Assembly (NCBI GenBank): GCA_012962735.1
Contig: DTXA01000509.1
Location: 1 to 36,671, forward strand
Direction of reading: 5' to 3'
Origin: Candidatus Latescibacterota bacterium
GTDB taxonomy: Bacteria; Latescibacterota; 4484-107; B68-G9
Length of the DNA stretch: 36,671 bases
Under the pieces are notes generated by a model. The model did no database searches. It was not told the origin of the DNA and saw nothing but the letters and a program-made list of their open reading frames with translations. The number at the start of each line of letters is the position of its first letter. Position 1 is the stretch's first letter. The translations under genes were made by a program, and so were the position numbers. Below are positions 26,860-34,968 of this stretch, in pieces.

Positions 26860-28372
26860 ACACCCGCCGGTACTGCTCCGTCAGGTCCTCTCTGATCTTC
26901 CCCGAGAGCACCCGGAACTCTTCTATGGAAAGGTCCTCGTCCTCCTCCAACTCTAACCTCACCTTGGCCGACTTCTGCAGGAGCTTAAGCCTTCTTTCTC
27001 TGTCCTCCCTAAGGTATTCGGCCACGCTCGGGTGCACCCTGAGGGCGAACTTCCGCTCCCTGGAGAACACCCTCGCCCTCTTCAAACACCGCTCTATCTT
27101 CGTAACCGTCGTATCCCGTCCCTGCACCCTTCCAACCCCCCCGCACACAGGGCATGGCTCGCTGAAGGTATACAACAAACTTGGCCGCATCCGCTGGCGT
27201 GTCATCTCCAAAAGTCCGAATTGGTTGATCGGCAATATGTTAGTCCTCGCCCTGTCCCTCCTCAGCGCCTCGGCAAGCTCATCCTCCACCCTCCTTCGGT
27301 TCTTCGGGGAGACCATATCTATGAAGTCTATCACCACGATCCCACCTATGTCCCTCAGCCGCAACTGCCTTGCTATCTCCCGGGCCGCCTCTAAGTTTAT
27401 CTTCAATACCGTATCCTCTTGGTTATACCGGCCCACGTACTTACCGGTATTCACATCTATGGCCACCAGGGCCTCGGTGTGATCTATAACCAGAAACCCC
27501 CCTGTCTTCAGCTCTACCCTCCTCTGGAGGGCCTCCTCGACTTGCTCTTCGATATGGAAGGCGTCGAATATCGGCAGCTCCCCCTCGTACAGCTCCACCT
27601 TCCCCCTTAGGTGGGGGGAGACCTCTTTGAGGTATGAGAGTATCCTCTTGTACTCCTTCTTCGAATCCACCACCACCCGATCCACATCCTCCGAGAACAG
27701 GTCCCGCACCAGGCTGGAAGTTATCCCCATCTCCCGGTGCAGCAGCGCCGGAGCCTTGGCCTTCTGGCTGGCCTTTAAGATATCCTCCCAGAGCTTCGAA
27801 AGCTTCTTTATATCCCCCTTAAGCTCCCTTCCCCCCTTCCTCTTGGCCACCGTGCGCACGATCACCCCACAGTGTTCGGGGCGGAGCGAGGCAGCCAACT
27901 TTCTGAGCCTCCTGCGTTCGTTTACATCCGTGATCTTCCGGGACACCCCCAACAGGTCCTCCTGCCCCGGAGCTAACACCATAAACCTCCCCGGCAGCGA
28001 TATCGCCGTCGTCACCCTAGGCCCCTTATCCCCTATGGCCTCCTTGGTGACTTGGACCAGGATCTCCTGCCCCCGCCGAAGCCGCTGCTGGATGGGGGTC
28101 TGTCTTGGACGCTCGCAGCGTTCTTCCTCAAGGTCGAAGAAGTCCAGATCCCAGACGTCCGATGCGTGTAAGAAGGCGTTCTTCCCGGTCCCGATGTCCA
28201 CAAACGCTGCCTGCATCCCGGGCAGGACGTTCTGCACCACCCCCTTGTATATATTTCCCACCATCCTTTCCTGCTCCGGTCGCTCCACCAACAATTCCAC
28301 CAGGCGGCCGTCCTCCAATATGGCGATCCTCGTCTCGTGTATAGCCGCATTGAGCACAATCTCCGTACGCAC
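26858..28372 (-). CDS. rng: Ribonuclease E/G family protein (RNase G-like)
   Basis: A 504-residue endoribonuclease of the RNase E/G family, which cuts single-stranded AU-rich RNA in rRNA maturation and mRNA decay. Visible: an S1 domain (GNIYKGVVQNVLPGMQAAFVDIG at about 39-61), the catalytic-site VIDFIDM with an earlier AIDVNTGK, and the Zn-link CPVCGG near 410-415. It has no RNase E-like C-terminal scaffold, so RNase G is the better label. The start codon is GTG at 28372 after AGAGGG. It follows the fused radical SAM gene by 124 bases, a common neighbourhood for these genes. Confidence 0.93.
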   Translation of the reverse strand: MRTEIVLNAAIHETRIAILEDGRLVELLVERPEQERMVGNIYKGVVQNVLPGMQAAFVDIGTGKNAFLHASDVWDLDFFDLEEERCERPRQTPIQQRLRRGQEILVQVTKEAIGDKGPRVTTAISLPGRFMVLAPGQEDLLGVSRKITDVNERRRLRKLAASLRPEHCGVIVRTVAKRKGGRELKGDIKKLSKLWEDILKASQKAKAPALLHREMGITSSLVRDLFSEDVDRVVVDSKKEYKRILSYLKEVSPHLRGKVELYEGELPIFDAFHIEEQVEEALQRRVELKTGGFLVIDHTEALVAIDVNTGKYVGRYNQEDTVLKINLEAAREIARQLRLRDIGGIVVIDFIDMVSPKNRRRVEDELAEALRRDRARTNILPINQFGLLEMTRQRMRPSLLYTFSEPCPVCGGVGRVQGRDTTVTKIERCLKRARVFSRERKFALRVHPSVAEYLREDRERRLKLLQKSAKVRLELEEDEDLSIEEFRVLSGKIREDLTEQYRRV

Positions 28373-28496
28373 GCTTGCCCTCTCCCCTCGCTTAGGGCGG
28401 ACTCAGCCGCTGGAGGGGACAGCAGAAGACCCTCCGCCCACCATGCGACGCTCATAAACCCTCCCTCACATCCCCTCCGGCGGTCCTGTCCGCACC

Positions 28497-31076
28497 TCAC
28501 CATACCTCCATAGGCGTCTTTACACGCCCCTCAAGCTCCACGAACAGCCCCGTCCGGACCACCCGAAGGAGCCGCACCCTCTCCTCGGGCCATCCCAAAA
28601 GGGCCTTCAATACCTCATAGGGCCGGGGGCTGTGTTCCCCTCCCACCGAAAGCCGCATCTCTAAGGCACGACCTTTCTCCGGGCTCAAAGCCCGCACCCC
28701 CGGCCTAATGTCCACCGTGCGCTCCTCTCCCTTAACGTTGCGCCGCACCGGAACCCGTTCTTGCTCCATAAATCGGGCGACCAGTTCCTCCAGCTCCATC
28801 TGTCCCTCAAACTCCACCCGATAGACCGCCAGGGAGATGGCAGAGTTCAGCGCCGGCGTCTTCCCGAACATCGGCTTGGCCTCCAAGGCACGGAACCCCT
28901 CAGGCAACACCCTGTTCAGGGCCACTACGATGTCCCTGGGATATGGCTCGGCTAAGCGGATATCTATGTACTCCGCGGTGCTCTCCATCCCCAACGGCAA
29001 AGGCGGACCGAACGAGAGCCTGGGCCTGGGGTGGAACCCCTGGGAGTACGCCACCGGTACCTTAGCCCTCCGCACGACCCTCTCGAAGGTCCTCACCGTA
29101 TCCAAGTGCCCCAAGAACCTGGCCATCCCCTCCTTCGCATATCTGACCCTGAGCATAGAGCGGGCGATGGGTTCCGAGGCGAAGCTCCTCCTCGGCCTCC
29201 GGCCGTAACGGGTGGCCTCTCCCGTCTCCTCGGATGGTCCGGCATCCGGCCTCAAAAGGAGCCCGGGCGAGCAGACCTCCCTGCCGCAACCGATGCATAC
29301 CCCACTCCGACAGTCCAGCGTGACTTCCCCACTGAAGGCCTTCTCCCTCTCCCGCCTCAAAAACTCTCTTTCAACCCAGGACCTTATGTGGTCCCAGGGC
29401 AGGGGAGCCTCTACCTCCCTCGGCCCGGCTTCCCGGTGCAGATCTACCCCTGCCTCCCTGAAGGCCTCGGCCCACCTGCGGAAATCGAAGAACTCCCCCC
29501 ACTCGTCGAACTTAGCCCCCCGCTCCCAGGCCCCCCTGACCACCTCCCAAAGCCTCCTGTCGCCCCTTGCCAAGGCCGTCTCTAAAAGCGTCACCTCCAG
29601 CCTCCTCCACCTCAAGACCACGTTCGGAATCCTCCTCAACCCCCTCTGGAGGTAAGACAACTTCCTCCGCAGGGAGGCCATATCCTCCATCCCCTCCCAC
29701 TGGAAAGGCGTGTGGGGCTTCGGGGAGAAGGGGGAGATGGACACGTGCAACCTCCGGTTCCTGCCGTGCTCCCTGGCCACTTGGGCTGCGCGGCGCACTA
29801 ACTGCACTATCCCCTCCACATCCTCCCATCCCTCCGTGGGCAGGCCGAGCATAAAGTACAACTTTACAGTGGTCCATCCCTTCCCGTAAGCTATCCGCAC
29901 CGCCCGGAGCAGGTCCTCGTCCTTAATATCTTTGTTTATCACGTTCCTCAGACGCTGCGTCCCGGCTTCCGGAGCGAATGTGATGCCTGCTCGCCTCACC
30001 TGGCTGGCCGCCTCCGCGAGCTCCTCGGTGAACGAGTCGGGCCGAAGCGAGGGTAGGGATAGTGCCACACGCTGGGGCACTAAGAACTCGTTCGCTCGTT
30101 CTAACAGGGGGTAAAGCCCGCCGTAGTCCGAGGTGGAAAGCGAAAGCAGGGAGATCTCCTCCCATCCCGCGGCCCCCACCCACCTTTTTATATCCTCCAA
30201 AACCTCGGCCACAGGCCGCTCCCTGACCGGACGGTACGTCATCCCGGCATTGCAGAACCTACACCCCCGGGTACAGCCCCGCATCAACTCCACCGGGATG
30301 TGGTCGTAAGCTATATCCACCAAGGGAACGATCGGCGAAGCCGGGTAGTGCTCAGGCCGGAGCCGGACCCATCTGGCCTCCACGACCTCCGGGATCCCAT
30401 CTTCCTTCGGGGATATCCCCGAAAACCTCCCGTCCTCGTACCGCACCTTGTAGAGCGAAGGAACGTACACCCCGGGGACCTGAGCCAAAGCCCGAAGCCT
30501 CTCCCTCCGGGGAGCTCCGGAACGCTTCAGCTCCTTCCACAGGTCCAATATCTCCCCTATGGCATCCTCCCCGTCCCCTACGACGATGGCGTCCAAGCAG
30601 GGTGCTAAAGGTTCGGGGTTGTACGCCCCTGCTCCTCCGGCTAAGATCAGGGGGTCCCCCTCCCTCCGTTCCTCCGAGAGCAGGGGAATTCCGGCGAGGT
30701 CCAACATATTCAATATGTTTGTGTAAGTCAATTCGTACGGGAGTGTAAACCCCACTATGTCGAACTCGCGCACGGGGCGCTTGCTCTCTAAGGAGAAAAG
30801 GGGTATCCCCCACCTCCGCATCTCCTCCTCCATATCGGGCCAGGGGGCGAATACCCGCTCGGCTAAAGCATCCTCCCTCCGGTTGATGAGATGATAGAGG
30901 ATGGCGAACCCCAGATAGTTCCCTCCCACATCGTAGGCGTCCGGAAAAGCCAACGCCACCTGAAGCTCCACATCCTCGGGACGCTTGCGCACCGTATGCC
31001 ATTCGTTCCCCAGATACCGTCCCGGCTTGGACACCAACGGCAGAAACCTCTCAACCTGCTCCCAAAGTCCCTTCAT
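28497..31076 (-). CDS. Fused radical SAM protein (TIGR03960-type) and DUF2344/TIGR03936 domain
   Basis: An 859-residue fusion. Residues about 1-200 form a B12-binding-like region (FPDAYDVGGNYLGFAILYHLIN); the radical SAM core carries C268xxxC272xxC275 (RGCTRGCRFCNAG), which binds a 4Fe-4S cluster and SAM. A Cys-rich CRSGVCIGCGREVC segment lies near 600, and from about 640 onward the DUF2344 domain (LRVRYAKEGMARFLGHLDTVR, YSQGFHPRPRLSF). In many bacteria these are two genes beside RNase G and L21/L27; here they are one, followed by rng. The reaction is unknown; a role in RNA or ribosome modification is only suggested by context. The start overlaps the gamma-subunit stop by ATGA. Confidence 0.9.
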   Translation of the reverse strand: MKGLWEQVERFLPLVSKPGRYLGNEWHTVRKRPEDVELQVALAFPDAYDVGGNYLGFAILYHLINRREDALAERVFAPWPDMEEEMRRWGIPLFSLESKRPVREFDIVGFTLPYELTYTNILNMLDLAGIPLLSEERREGDPLILAGGAGAYNPEPLAPCLDAIVVGDGEDAIGEILDLWKELKRSGAPRRERLRALAQVPGVYVPSLYKVRYEDGRFSGISPKEDGIPEVVEARWVRLRPEHYPASPIVPLVDIAYDHIPVELMRGCTRGCRFCNAGMTYRPVRERPVAEVLEDIKRWVGAAGWEEISLLSLSTSDYGGLYPLLERANEFLVPQRVALSLPSLRPDSFTEELAEAASQVRRAGITFAPEAGTQRLRNVINKDIKDEDLLRAVRIAYGKGWTTVKLYFMLGLPTEGWEDVEGIVQLVRRAAQVAREHGRNRRLHVSISPFSPKPHTPFQWEGMEDMASLRRKLSYLQRGLRRIPNVVLRWRRLEVTLLETALARGDRRLWEVVRGAWERGAKFDEWGEFFDFRRWAEAFREAGVDLHREAGPREVEAPLPWDHIRSWVEREFLRREREKAFSGEVTLDCRSGVCIGCGREVCSPGLLLRPDAGPSEETGEATRYGRRPRRSFASEPIARSMLRVRYAKEGMARFLGHLDTVRTFERVVRRAKVPVAYSQGFHPRPRLSFGPPLPLGMESTAEYIDIRLAEPYPRDIVVALNRVLPEGFRALEAKPMFGKTPALNSAISLAVYRVEFEGQMELEELVARFMEQERVPVRRNVKGEERTVDIRPGVRALSPEKGRALEMRLSVGGEHSPRPYEVLKALLGWPEERVRLLRVVRTGLFVELEGRVKTPMEVW

Positions 31077-31609
31077 AGCCCCTTCTCCCCTATCCAGTAT
31101 CCCAAGGCCAAAGCCTCCCGGTTGGCCTTCAACAGATCTCCCTTCTGGAGTCTGCCCAAAGCTTCTTGTAGGGACCTCAACCGCACTATTCCGGTCTTCC
31201 CCCCCACGACCCCCAACATGACCATGTTCGCAGATCTAACCGACCACCGCTCCATAGCAATTACCAAGGCCGGCACCGACACGCAGGTCCTGCCCTCGCC
31301 GTCGAAATCCTCTGGAAAGGCTTCGGCGCTGAGGAATATAGTCCCTCCGGGCTTTGCAGAGGGCCCGAACTGCTCCAAAAGCCCCGGGTCCATTAACACC
31401 AGCACGTCCGGCTCCTCCACGATCGGGGAGGCGATCTCCTGGTCCGAGAGCATCACCGAGCACTGGGTCAGCCCCCCCCGCACCTCCGCGCCGTACACCG
31501 GGAAGTAGCTCACCTCCCTTCCTTCCGTCATGGCCGCGTAGGCTAAAAGCGTCCCCATTACCAGCACCCCCTGCCCCCCTCGGCCGGCTATGAAAACCTC
31601 GGTGTACAC
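31073..31609 (-). CDS. 2-oxoacid:ferredoxin oxidoreductase, gamma subunit
   Basis: A 178-residue gamma subunit. Its start EVFIAGRGGQGVLVMGTLLA and the YFPVYGAEVRGGLTQCSVMLSD segment are standard for the gamma chain of KorC/VorC-type enzymes, which decarboxylate 2-oxoacids to acyl-CoA with ferredoxin. The start codon is GTG at 31609 after AGGAGGGTAGA. It is 9 bases after the TPP-binding subunit, and its stop overlaps the next gene by four bases. Confidence 0.92.
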   Translation of the reverse strand: MYTEVFIAGRGGQGVLVMGTLLAYAAMTEGREVSYFPVYGAEVRGGLTQCSVMLSDQEIASPIVEEPDVLVLMDPGLLEQFGPSAKPGGTIFLSAEAFPEDFDGEGRTCVSVPALVIAMERWSVRSANMVMLGVVGGKTGIVRLRSLQEALGRLQKGDLLKANREALALGYWIGEKGL

Positions 31610-31618
31610 TCTACCCTC

Positions 31619-32356
31619 CTACGCTTTGATCTCCCCCAACCCATAAAACGGCACCATCTTCTCCTCCACCCATGCTATAGCCTCCCGGGGGTCTACATGC
31701 CAGTTCGACGGGCAGGGAGAGAGCACCTCCACCAGCGAAAACCCCTGGTCCTCCATTTGGGCCTGTATCGCCCTCCTTATGTACCGCTTCACCGTTCTCA
31801 CGTTCCCCGGAGAGGTCACGGTCCCCCGCGCTATGTACACCGCCCCATCCAATCCCTCCAACAACTCGCACACCCGCAAAGGGAACCCGTCCCGCCTCGG
31901 GTTCCGTCCTGAAGGGGTCGTCGTGGTCCTCTGACCTAAAAGCGTCGTAGGGGCCATCTGCCCCCTTGTCATCCCGTATACAGCGTTGTTCACGTACACC
32001 ACCGTGATCCTCTCCCCCCGGTTGGCCGCATGTAAGATCTCGGCAGCCCCTATGGCCGCGAGGTCTCCATCCCCCTGATAGACCAAGATGACGTGGTCCG
32101 GAAGGGCTCGCTTGAGCCCCGTCGCCACCGCCGGAGCCCTCCCGTGTGCCGCCCCTACCATATCGAAGTTGAAATACTCCTCTAAGAAGACTGCACACCC
32201 CACAGGTGCTATACCTACCGTCCTCTCCCTTATCCCGAGTTCGTCAACCACCTCGGCCACAAGCCGGGTGACGATGCCGTGTCCGCACCCCGGACAATAC
32301 CGGAATGGCACATCCGCCAGGCTCTCCGGCCTCCTGTAAGCTCTGAGCAGCTTCAT
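31619..32356 (-). CDS. 2-oxoacid:ferredoxin oxidoreductase, TPP-binding subunit
   Basis: A 245-residue beta chain. CPGCGHG (Cys21, Cys24) at the N-terminus and the thiamine-diphosphate motif GDGD at 95-98 with the downstream Asn pair (VNN, 122-124) identify it. It catalyses decarboxylation of the 2-oxoacid. Whether the substrate is 2-oxoglutarate, pyruvate or a branched-chain oxoacid cannot be decided. The ATG at 32356 follows GAGGTTATT; the frame begins 7 bases after the previous stop. Confidence 0.92.
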   Translation of the reverse strand: MKLLRAYRRPESLADVPFRYCPGCGHGIVTRLVAEVVDELGIRERTVGIAPVGCAVFLEEYFNFDMVGAAHGRAPAVATGLKRALPDHVILVYQGDGDLAAIGAAEILHAANRGERITVVYVNNAVYGMTRGQMAPTTLLGQRTTTTPSGRNPRRDGFPLRVCELLEGLDGAVYIARGTVTSPGNVRTVKRYIRRAIQAQMEDQGFSLVEVLSPCPSNWHVDPREAIAWVEEKMVPFYGLGEIKA

Positions 32357-32363
32357 AATAACC

Positions 32364-33422
32364 TCACCCTCCCTCCGACATCTCCTCTACCCTCCCCAAC
32401 ACCTCCCTCGCCGTGGGTATCCCCCCTCCTGGCCTTCCATAAAGGCTCACCGGACACCTCCCGTCCACCGCAAGCCGCACGTCCTCCACCAACTGCCCCA
32501 GACTCATCTCCACCGCTAAAACCCCCCTGGCCCGCCCGGCGACCTCCATCAAAGCCCCGTAGGGGAAAGGCCAAAGCGTGATGGGCCTGAAAAGGCCGAC
32601 CTTCATCCCCCTTTCCCTCGCCCTACGCATCGCCCCGAGGCATACCCTCGCGCTTGTACCATATGCCACTAAGACCACCTCGGCGTCCTCCAGGCCCACC
32701 CCCTCCCACCGTGCCTCCTTCCGCTCTATCCCCTCGTACTTCTCCCGGAGGTGCAAGTTATGCTCCTCCAAAGCACCTGGAGATAGAAATAGCGATGTAA
32801 CAAGTCGTTTCTGCCTCCCTATCATATATCCCACGGCCCAATCCTTAGGTGGGAGGGGCGGAAAGTCCAGCTTTCGGAACTCTACCGGCTCCATCATCTG
32901 CCCCAGAACAGCATCTACGAGCACTATAACCGGGATGCGATACTTATCCGCTAAATAAAACGCCAACATCGTAAGGTCGGCCATCTCCTGTATCCTGTAC
33001 GGTGCCAGCACGAGCGTACGATAGTCCCCGTGCCCCCCTCCCCTCGTGGCCTGGAAGTAGTCCGCCTGTGAGGCCGCTATGTTCCCCAGCCCGGGTCCAC
33101 CCCTCATCACGTTCACGAGCACGCACGGAAGCTCCGCCCCGGCGAGGTACGAAATCCCCTCCTGCATCAGGCTGATGCCCGGCCCAGAGGAAGATGTCAT
33201 CGTCCGGACCCCAGCCGCCGAGGCCCCGTATATCATATTGATGGCCGCCACTTCGCTTTCGCTCTGCAGGAACACCCCCCCGACCTCGTCCATCCTCCGA
33301 GCCATATAGGCGGTGAGCTCGTTCTGTGGGGTTATTGGGTACCCAAAGTAGAACCGGCACCCTGCCCTGATGGCCGCCTCCCCCAAGGCCTCGTTCCCCT
33401 TCATCAGCACCCGCTCACCCAA
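32364..33422 (-). CDS. 2-oxoacid:ferredoxin oxidoreductase, alpha subunit (VorB-like)
   Basis: A 352-residue alpha chain. The start LMKGNEALGEAAIRAGCRFYFGYPITPQNE, the FLQSESEVAAINM and TSSSGPGISLMQEGISYLAGAELP segments are very like VorB, the branched-chain (3-methyl-2-oxobutanoate) type; 2-oxoglutarate is the other possibility. The start is TTG at 33422, spaced 6 bases from AGGAGG and overlapping the ferredoxin stop by 8 bases. Together with the ferredoxin, beta and gamma genes it makes the four-part anaerobic enzyme. Confidence 0.92.
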   Translation of the reverse strand: MGERVLMKGNEALGEAAIRAGCRFYFGYPITPQNELTAYMARRMDEVGGVFLQSESEVAAINMIYGASAAGVRTMTSSSGPGISLMQEGISYLAGAELPCVLVNVMRGGPGLGNIAASQADYFQATRGGGHGDYRTLVLAPYRIQEMADLTMLAFYLADKYRIPVIVLVDAVLGQMMEPVEFRKLDFPPLPPKDWAVGYMIGRQKRLVTSLFLSPGALEEHNLHLREKYEGIERKEARWEGVGLEDAEVVLVAYGTSARVCLGAMRRARERGMKVGLFRPITLWPFPYGALMEVAGRARGVLAVEMSLGQLVEDVRLAVDGRCPVSLYGRPGGGIPTAREVLGRVEEMSEGG

Positions 33423-33645
33423 CCCGCTCCTCCTCGTACACCTCTATGGAGATCGCCGCGTCAGGACATATCGTCGCACAGTTGAAACATCCGATGCACC
33501 TGTCTACGTCCGCGGCACGGGCGTGGGGATATCCCGAATCCCCCACCTCATCCGAAAGCTCTAAGACCCCCACAGGACAGAACTCCACGCAGAATCCACA
33601 CCCCTTACATCGCCCTTCGTCTATATGGAGGTCCACCCTCCTCAT
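33415..33645 (-). CDS. 2[4Fe-4S] ferredoxin subunit of the 2-oxoacid oxidoreductase
   Basis: A 76-residue protein with two CxxCxxCxxxCP clusters, at Cys13-16-19-23 and Cys50-53-56-60. It passes electrons from the oxidoreductase to the ferredoxin pool and is the delta chain of the complex. The ATG at 33645 with GGGGGCCC upstream is preferred over the in-frame TTG at 33657. Its stop overlaps the alpha-subunit start. Confidence 0.9.
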   Translation of the reverse strand: MRRVDLHIDEGRCKGCGFCVEFCPVGVLELSDEVGDSGYPHARAADVDRCIGCFNCATICPDAAISIEVYEEERVG

Positions 33646-33725
33646 ATGGGCCCCCAAAAAGTATTAAGTCCTATCCACGTGGTCTTCCCCGTGCCGTTAA
33701 GCCTCAGCCTCCCCAGAACTTTCAT
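33642..33725 (-). CDS. Possible 27-residue coupled micro-ORF between lgt and the ferredoxin gene
   Basis: The ATG (33725) overlaps the lgt stop as ATGA and has GGAAGGAGGAG within the lgt 3' end; the TGA (33644-33642) overlaps the ferredoxin ATG as ATGA again. The peptide (begins MKVLGRLRLNG, contains GTGKTT, ends LNTFWGPI) is unrecognised. Its last third is made of the dispersed repeat core, which argues for chance. If real, it would couple lgt and ferredoxin translation. Confidence 0.3.
   Translation of the reverse strand: MKVLGRLRLNGTGKTTWIGLNTFWGPI
33650..33666 (-). repeat. Dispersed repeat core, copy D
   Basis: The minus-strand segment AATACTTTTTGGGGGC (33665-33650) matches the core seen at 26829-26844, 24577-24590 and 35947-35958. 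Here it lies between lgt and the ferredoxin gene and forms the ribosome-site region of the latter. No hairpin precedes it. Confidence 0.5.
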
Positions 33726-34513
33726 CTCCTCCTTCCCAAGTACACCTGCATCCCCAATCCCACCAGGAACAATCCAATGCTCACCACCTGGTTCACCGAG
33801 AGGACCGTCGCCCCTAAGTGTACCTGCATCCCCTCTTCATAGTACCGGGCGAAATCCACTGAGAACCTGGCTACTGCGTACAACATCACGAGAAGCCAAA
33901 ACATGAACCCATCCCACCTCCTAAACCGCTCCGCCCAGAGCAGCAGCCCGAAGATAGCAAGGCCGTACAGCGAGGAGTACAACTGTGTGGGATGTAATCT
34001 AATATCAGGAAACACATATCCTGCTGGGCTCCCGGAGGGGAAGGCCATCGCCCAGGGGAGGGCGGCCGGCCTTCCGAAGCAACACCCGTTCAGGAAACAC
34101 CCGATCCGGGCGAAGAATATCCCTAAGCCCACCGAAGGCGCTACCACATCTGCCGCTCTCCATATCTGGACCTTCTTTTCCCTAAGATATAGTATTCCCA
34201 CGACAACTGCAAGGAGCACTCCCCCGTACAGCGTCAGCCCAGCTATCCCTACCCGCCCACCCTGGAAGGGGTTGATCACATCCCAAGGATGTCCCCTGAA
34301 CTCCCCCCAGTGGAAGGCCGCATAGAAAAGCCTCGCCCCCAAGACCCCGGAGGCCATAACCCAGACCACCAGATTCCCCACCACCTCCCGGGACACTCCG
34401 AACCTCCGAGCCCTCCACAGGGCGAAGTAGACCCCGGCCGCGAATGCCGCGGCCAGCATCACCCCGTACGACCGTATCTCTAACGGGCCCAGCCGAAACA
34501 GCACCGGATACAT
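33722..34513 (-). CDS. lgt: Prolipoprotein diacylglyceryl transferase
   Basis: A 263-residue inner-membrane enzyme that transfers diacylglyceryl to the lipobox Cys of prolipoproteins. Diagnostic are SYGVMLAAAF, FARIGCFLNGCCFGRP (the Lgt signature), HPTQLYSSLY and about seven transmembrane segments. The N-terminal ATG at 34513 has a weak ribosome site. It is first in the operon that continues with the ferredoxin and oxidoreductase genes, and is served by the promoter at 34571-34599. Confidence 0.96.
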   Translation of the reverse strand: MYPVLFRLGPLEIRSYGVMLAAAFAAGVYFALWRARRFGVSREVVGNLVVWVMASGVLGARLFYAAFHWGEFRGHPWDVINPFQGGRVGIAGLTLYGGVLLAVVVGILYLREKKVQIWRAADVVAPSVGLGIFFARIGCFLNGCCFGRPAALPWAMAFPSGSPAGYVFPDIRLHPTQLYSSLYGLAIFGLLLWAERFRRWDGFMFWLLVMLYAVARFSVDFARYYEEGMQVHLGATVLSVNQVVSIGLFLVGLGMQVYLGRRR

Positions 34514-34570
34514 ATATATTCCGATGTTGAAGCAGAGGGCTTAGGCGAGGCGACCTCCTCCAGCTCTCTT

Positions 34571-34599
34571 ATTGTACAGCATATTGGAAGGATTGTCAA
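34571..34599 (-). promoter_or_regulatory. Sigma-70-type promoter for the lgt operon
   Basis: Minus-strand TTGACA (34599-34594), 17-base spacer, TACAAT (34576-34571). Its -35 box lies inside a perfect 17-base palindrome (34588-34604). Transcription would start near 34564, about 50 bases before the lgt ATG. Confidence 0.8.
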
Positions 34600-34604
34600 T
34601 CCTT
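34588..34604. promoter_or_regulatory. Palindrome (possible operator) over the lgt -35 box
   Basis: AAGGATTG-T-CAATCCTT is an exact inverted repeat that covers the -35 of the lgt promoter. Operators in this position usually serve a repressor. No regulator gene lies in the window. Confidence 0.4.
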
Positions 34605-34653
34605 TTCCCTAAGCTTCAATGAAACAAAGACATCCATTGTAGGCAAAAGCCTG

Positions 34654-34682
34654 TTGACTTTGGAGAACTTTTTGTCTAAATT
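34654..34682 (+). promoter_or_regulatory. Sigma-70-type promoter for the zinc-ribbon gene
   Basis: TTGACT (34654-34659), a 17-base spacer, TAAATT (34677-34682). It diverges from the lgt promoter about 55 bases away. Transcription would start near 34689, about 40 bases before the ATG at 34731. Confidence 0.7.
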
Positions 34683-34730
34683 ATTTCTAAGTCGTGGGTG
34701 GGGCCCCTGTAGTTAGGGAAGGGGGGGAAG

Positions 34731-34925
34731 ATGATGGAATATGGGTTTCCCAAGTGCATCAAATGCCAGGCCGGTGTGTTGGTACCTTTATCGGACTATG
34801 GGAAGGAAGGATCTGAAATCCGGTATAAGGCATGGGTGTGTACAAATCCGGAGTGTGGGTTCAACCTGAGGATCGACAACGGAGAGATAAGCATCGGAAG
34901 GGAGATAGGCCGCTCCTTCAAATGA
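34731..34925 (+). CDS. Small zinc-ribbon protein, unknown role
   Basis: A 64-residue protein with CIKC at about residues 9-12 and CTNPEC at 37-42: two Cys pairs suited to bind one Zn ion. The sequence between (LVPLSDYGKEGSEIRYKAWV) is typical of small ribbon proteins. No function is known to me. The ATG follows GGGAAGGGGGGGAAG; a second ATG lies one codon later. It precedes the YbbR-like gene by 43 bases or less and shares its promoter. Confidence 0.8.
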   Translation: MMEYGFPKCIKCQAGVLVPLSDYGKEGSEIRYKAWVCTNPECGFNLRIDNGEISIGREIGRSFK

Positions 34926-34968
34926 CCTCTTGGCCGCAGAAGGACGTTGGGGTAACTGGGCCCCATCC

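Noticed and set aside
28373..28496. 124 bases between the radical SAM gene and RNase G, with nested CCCCTC/GAGGGG and GCGG/CCGC pairings
   Set aside because: Stems are short with a long internal loop and no T-tract; a leader RNA cannot be supported. The overlapping frame there is a shadow.
33642..33725. P-loop-like GTGKTT in the micro-ORF peptide
   Set aside because: A 27-residue peptide cannot form a nucleotide-binding fold; the match is chance.
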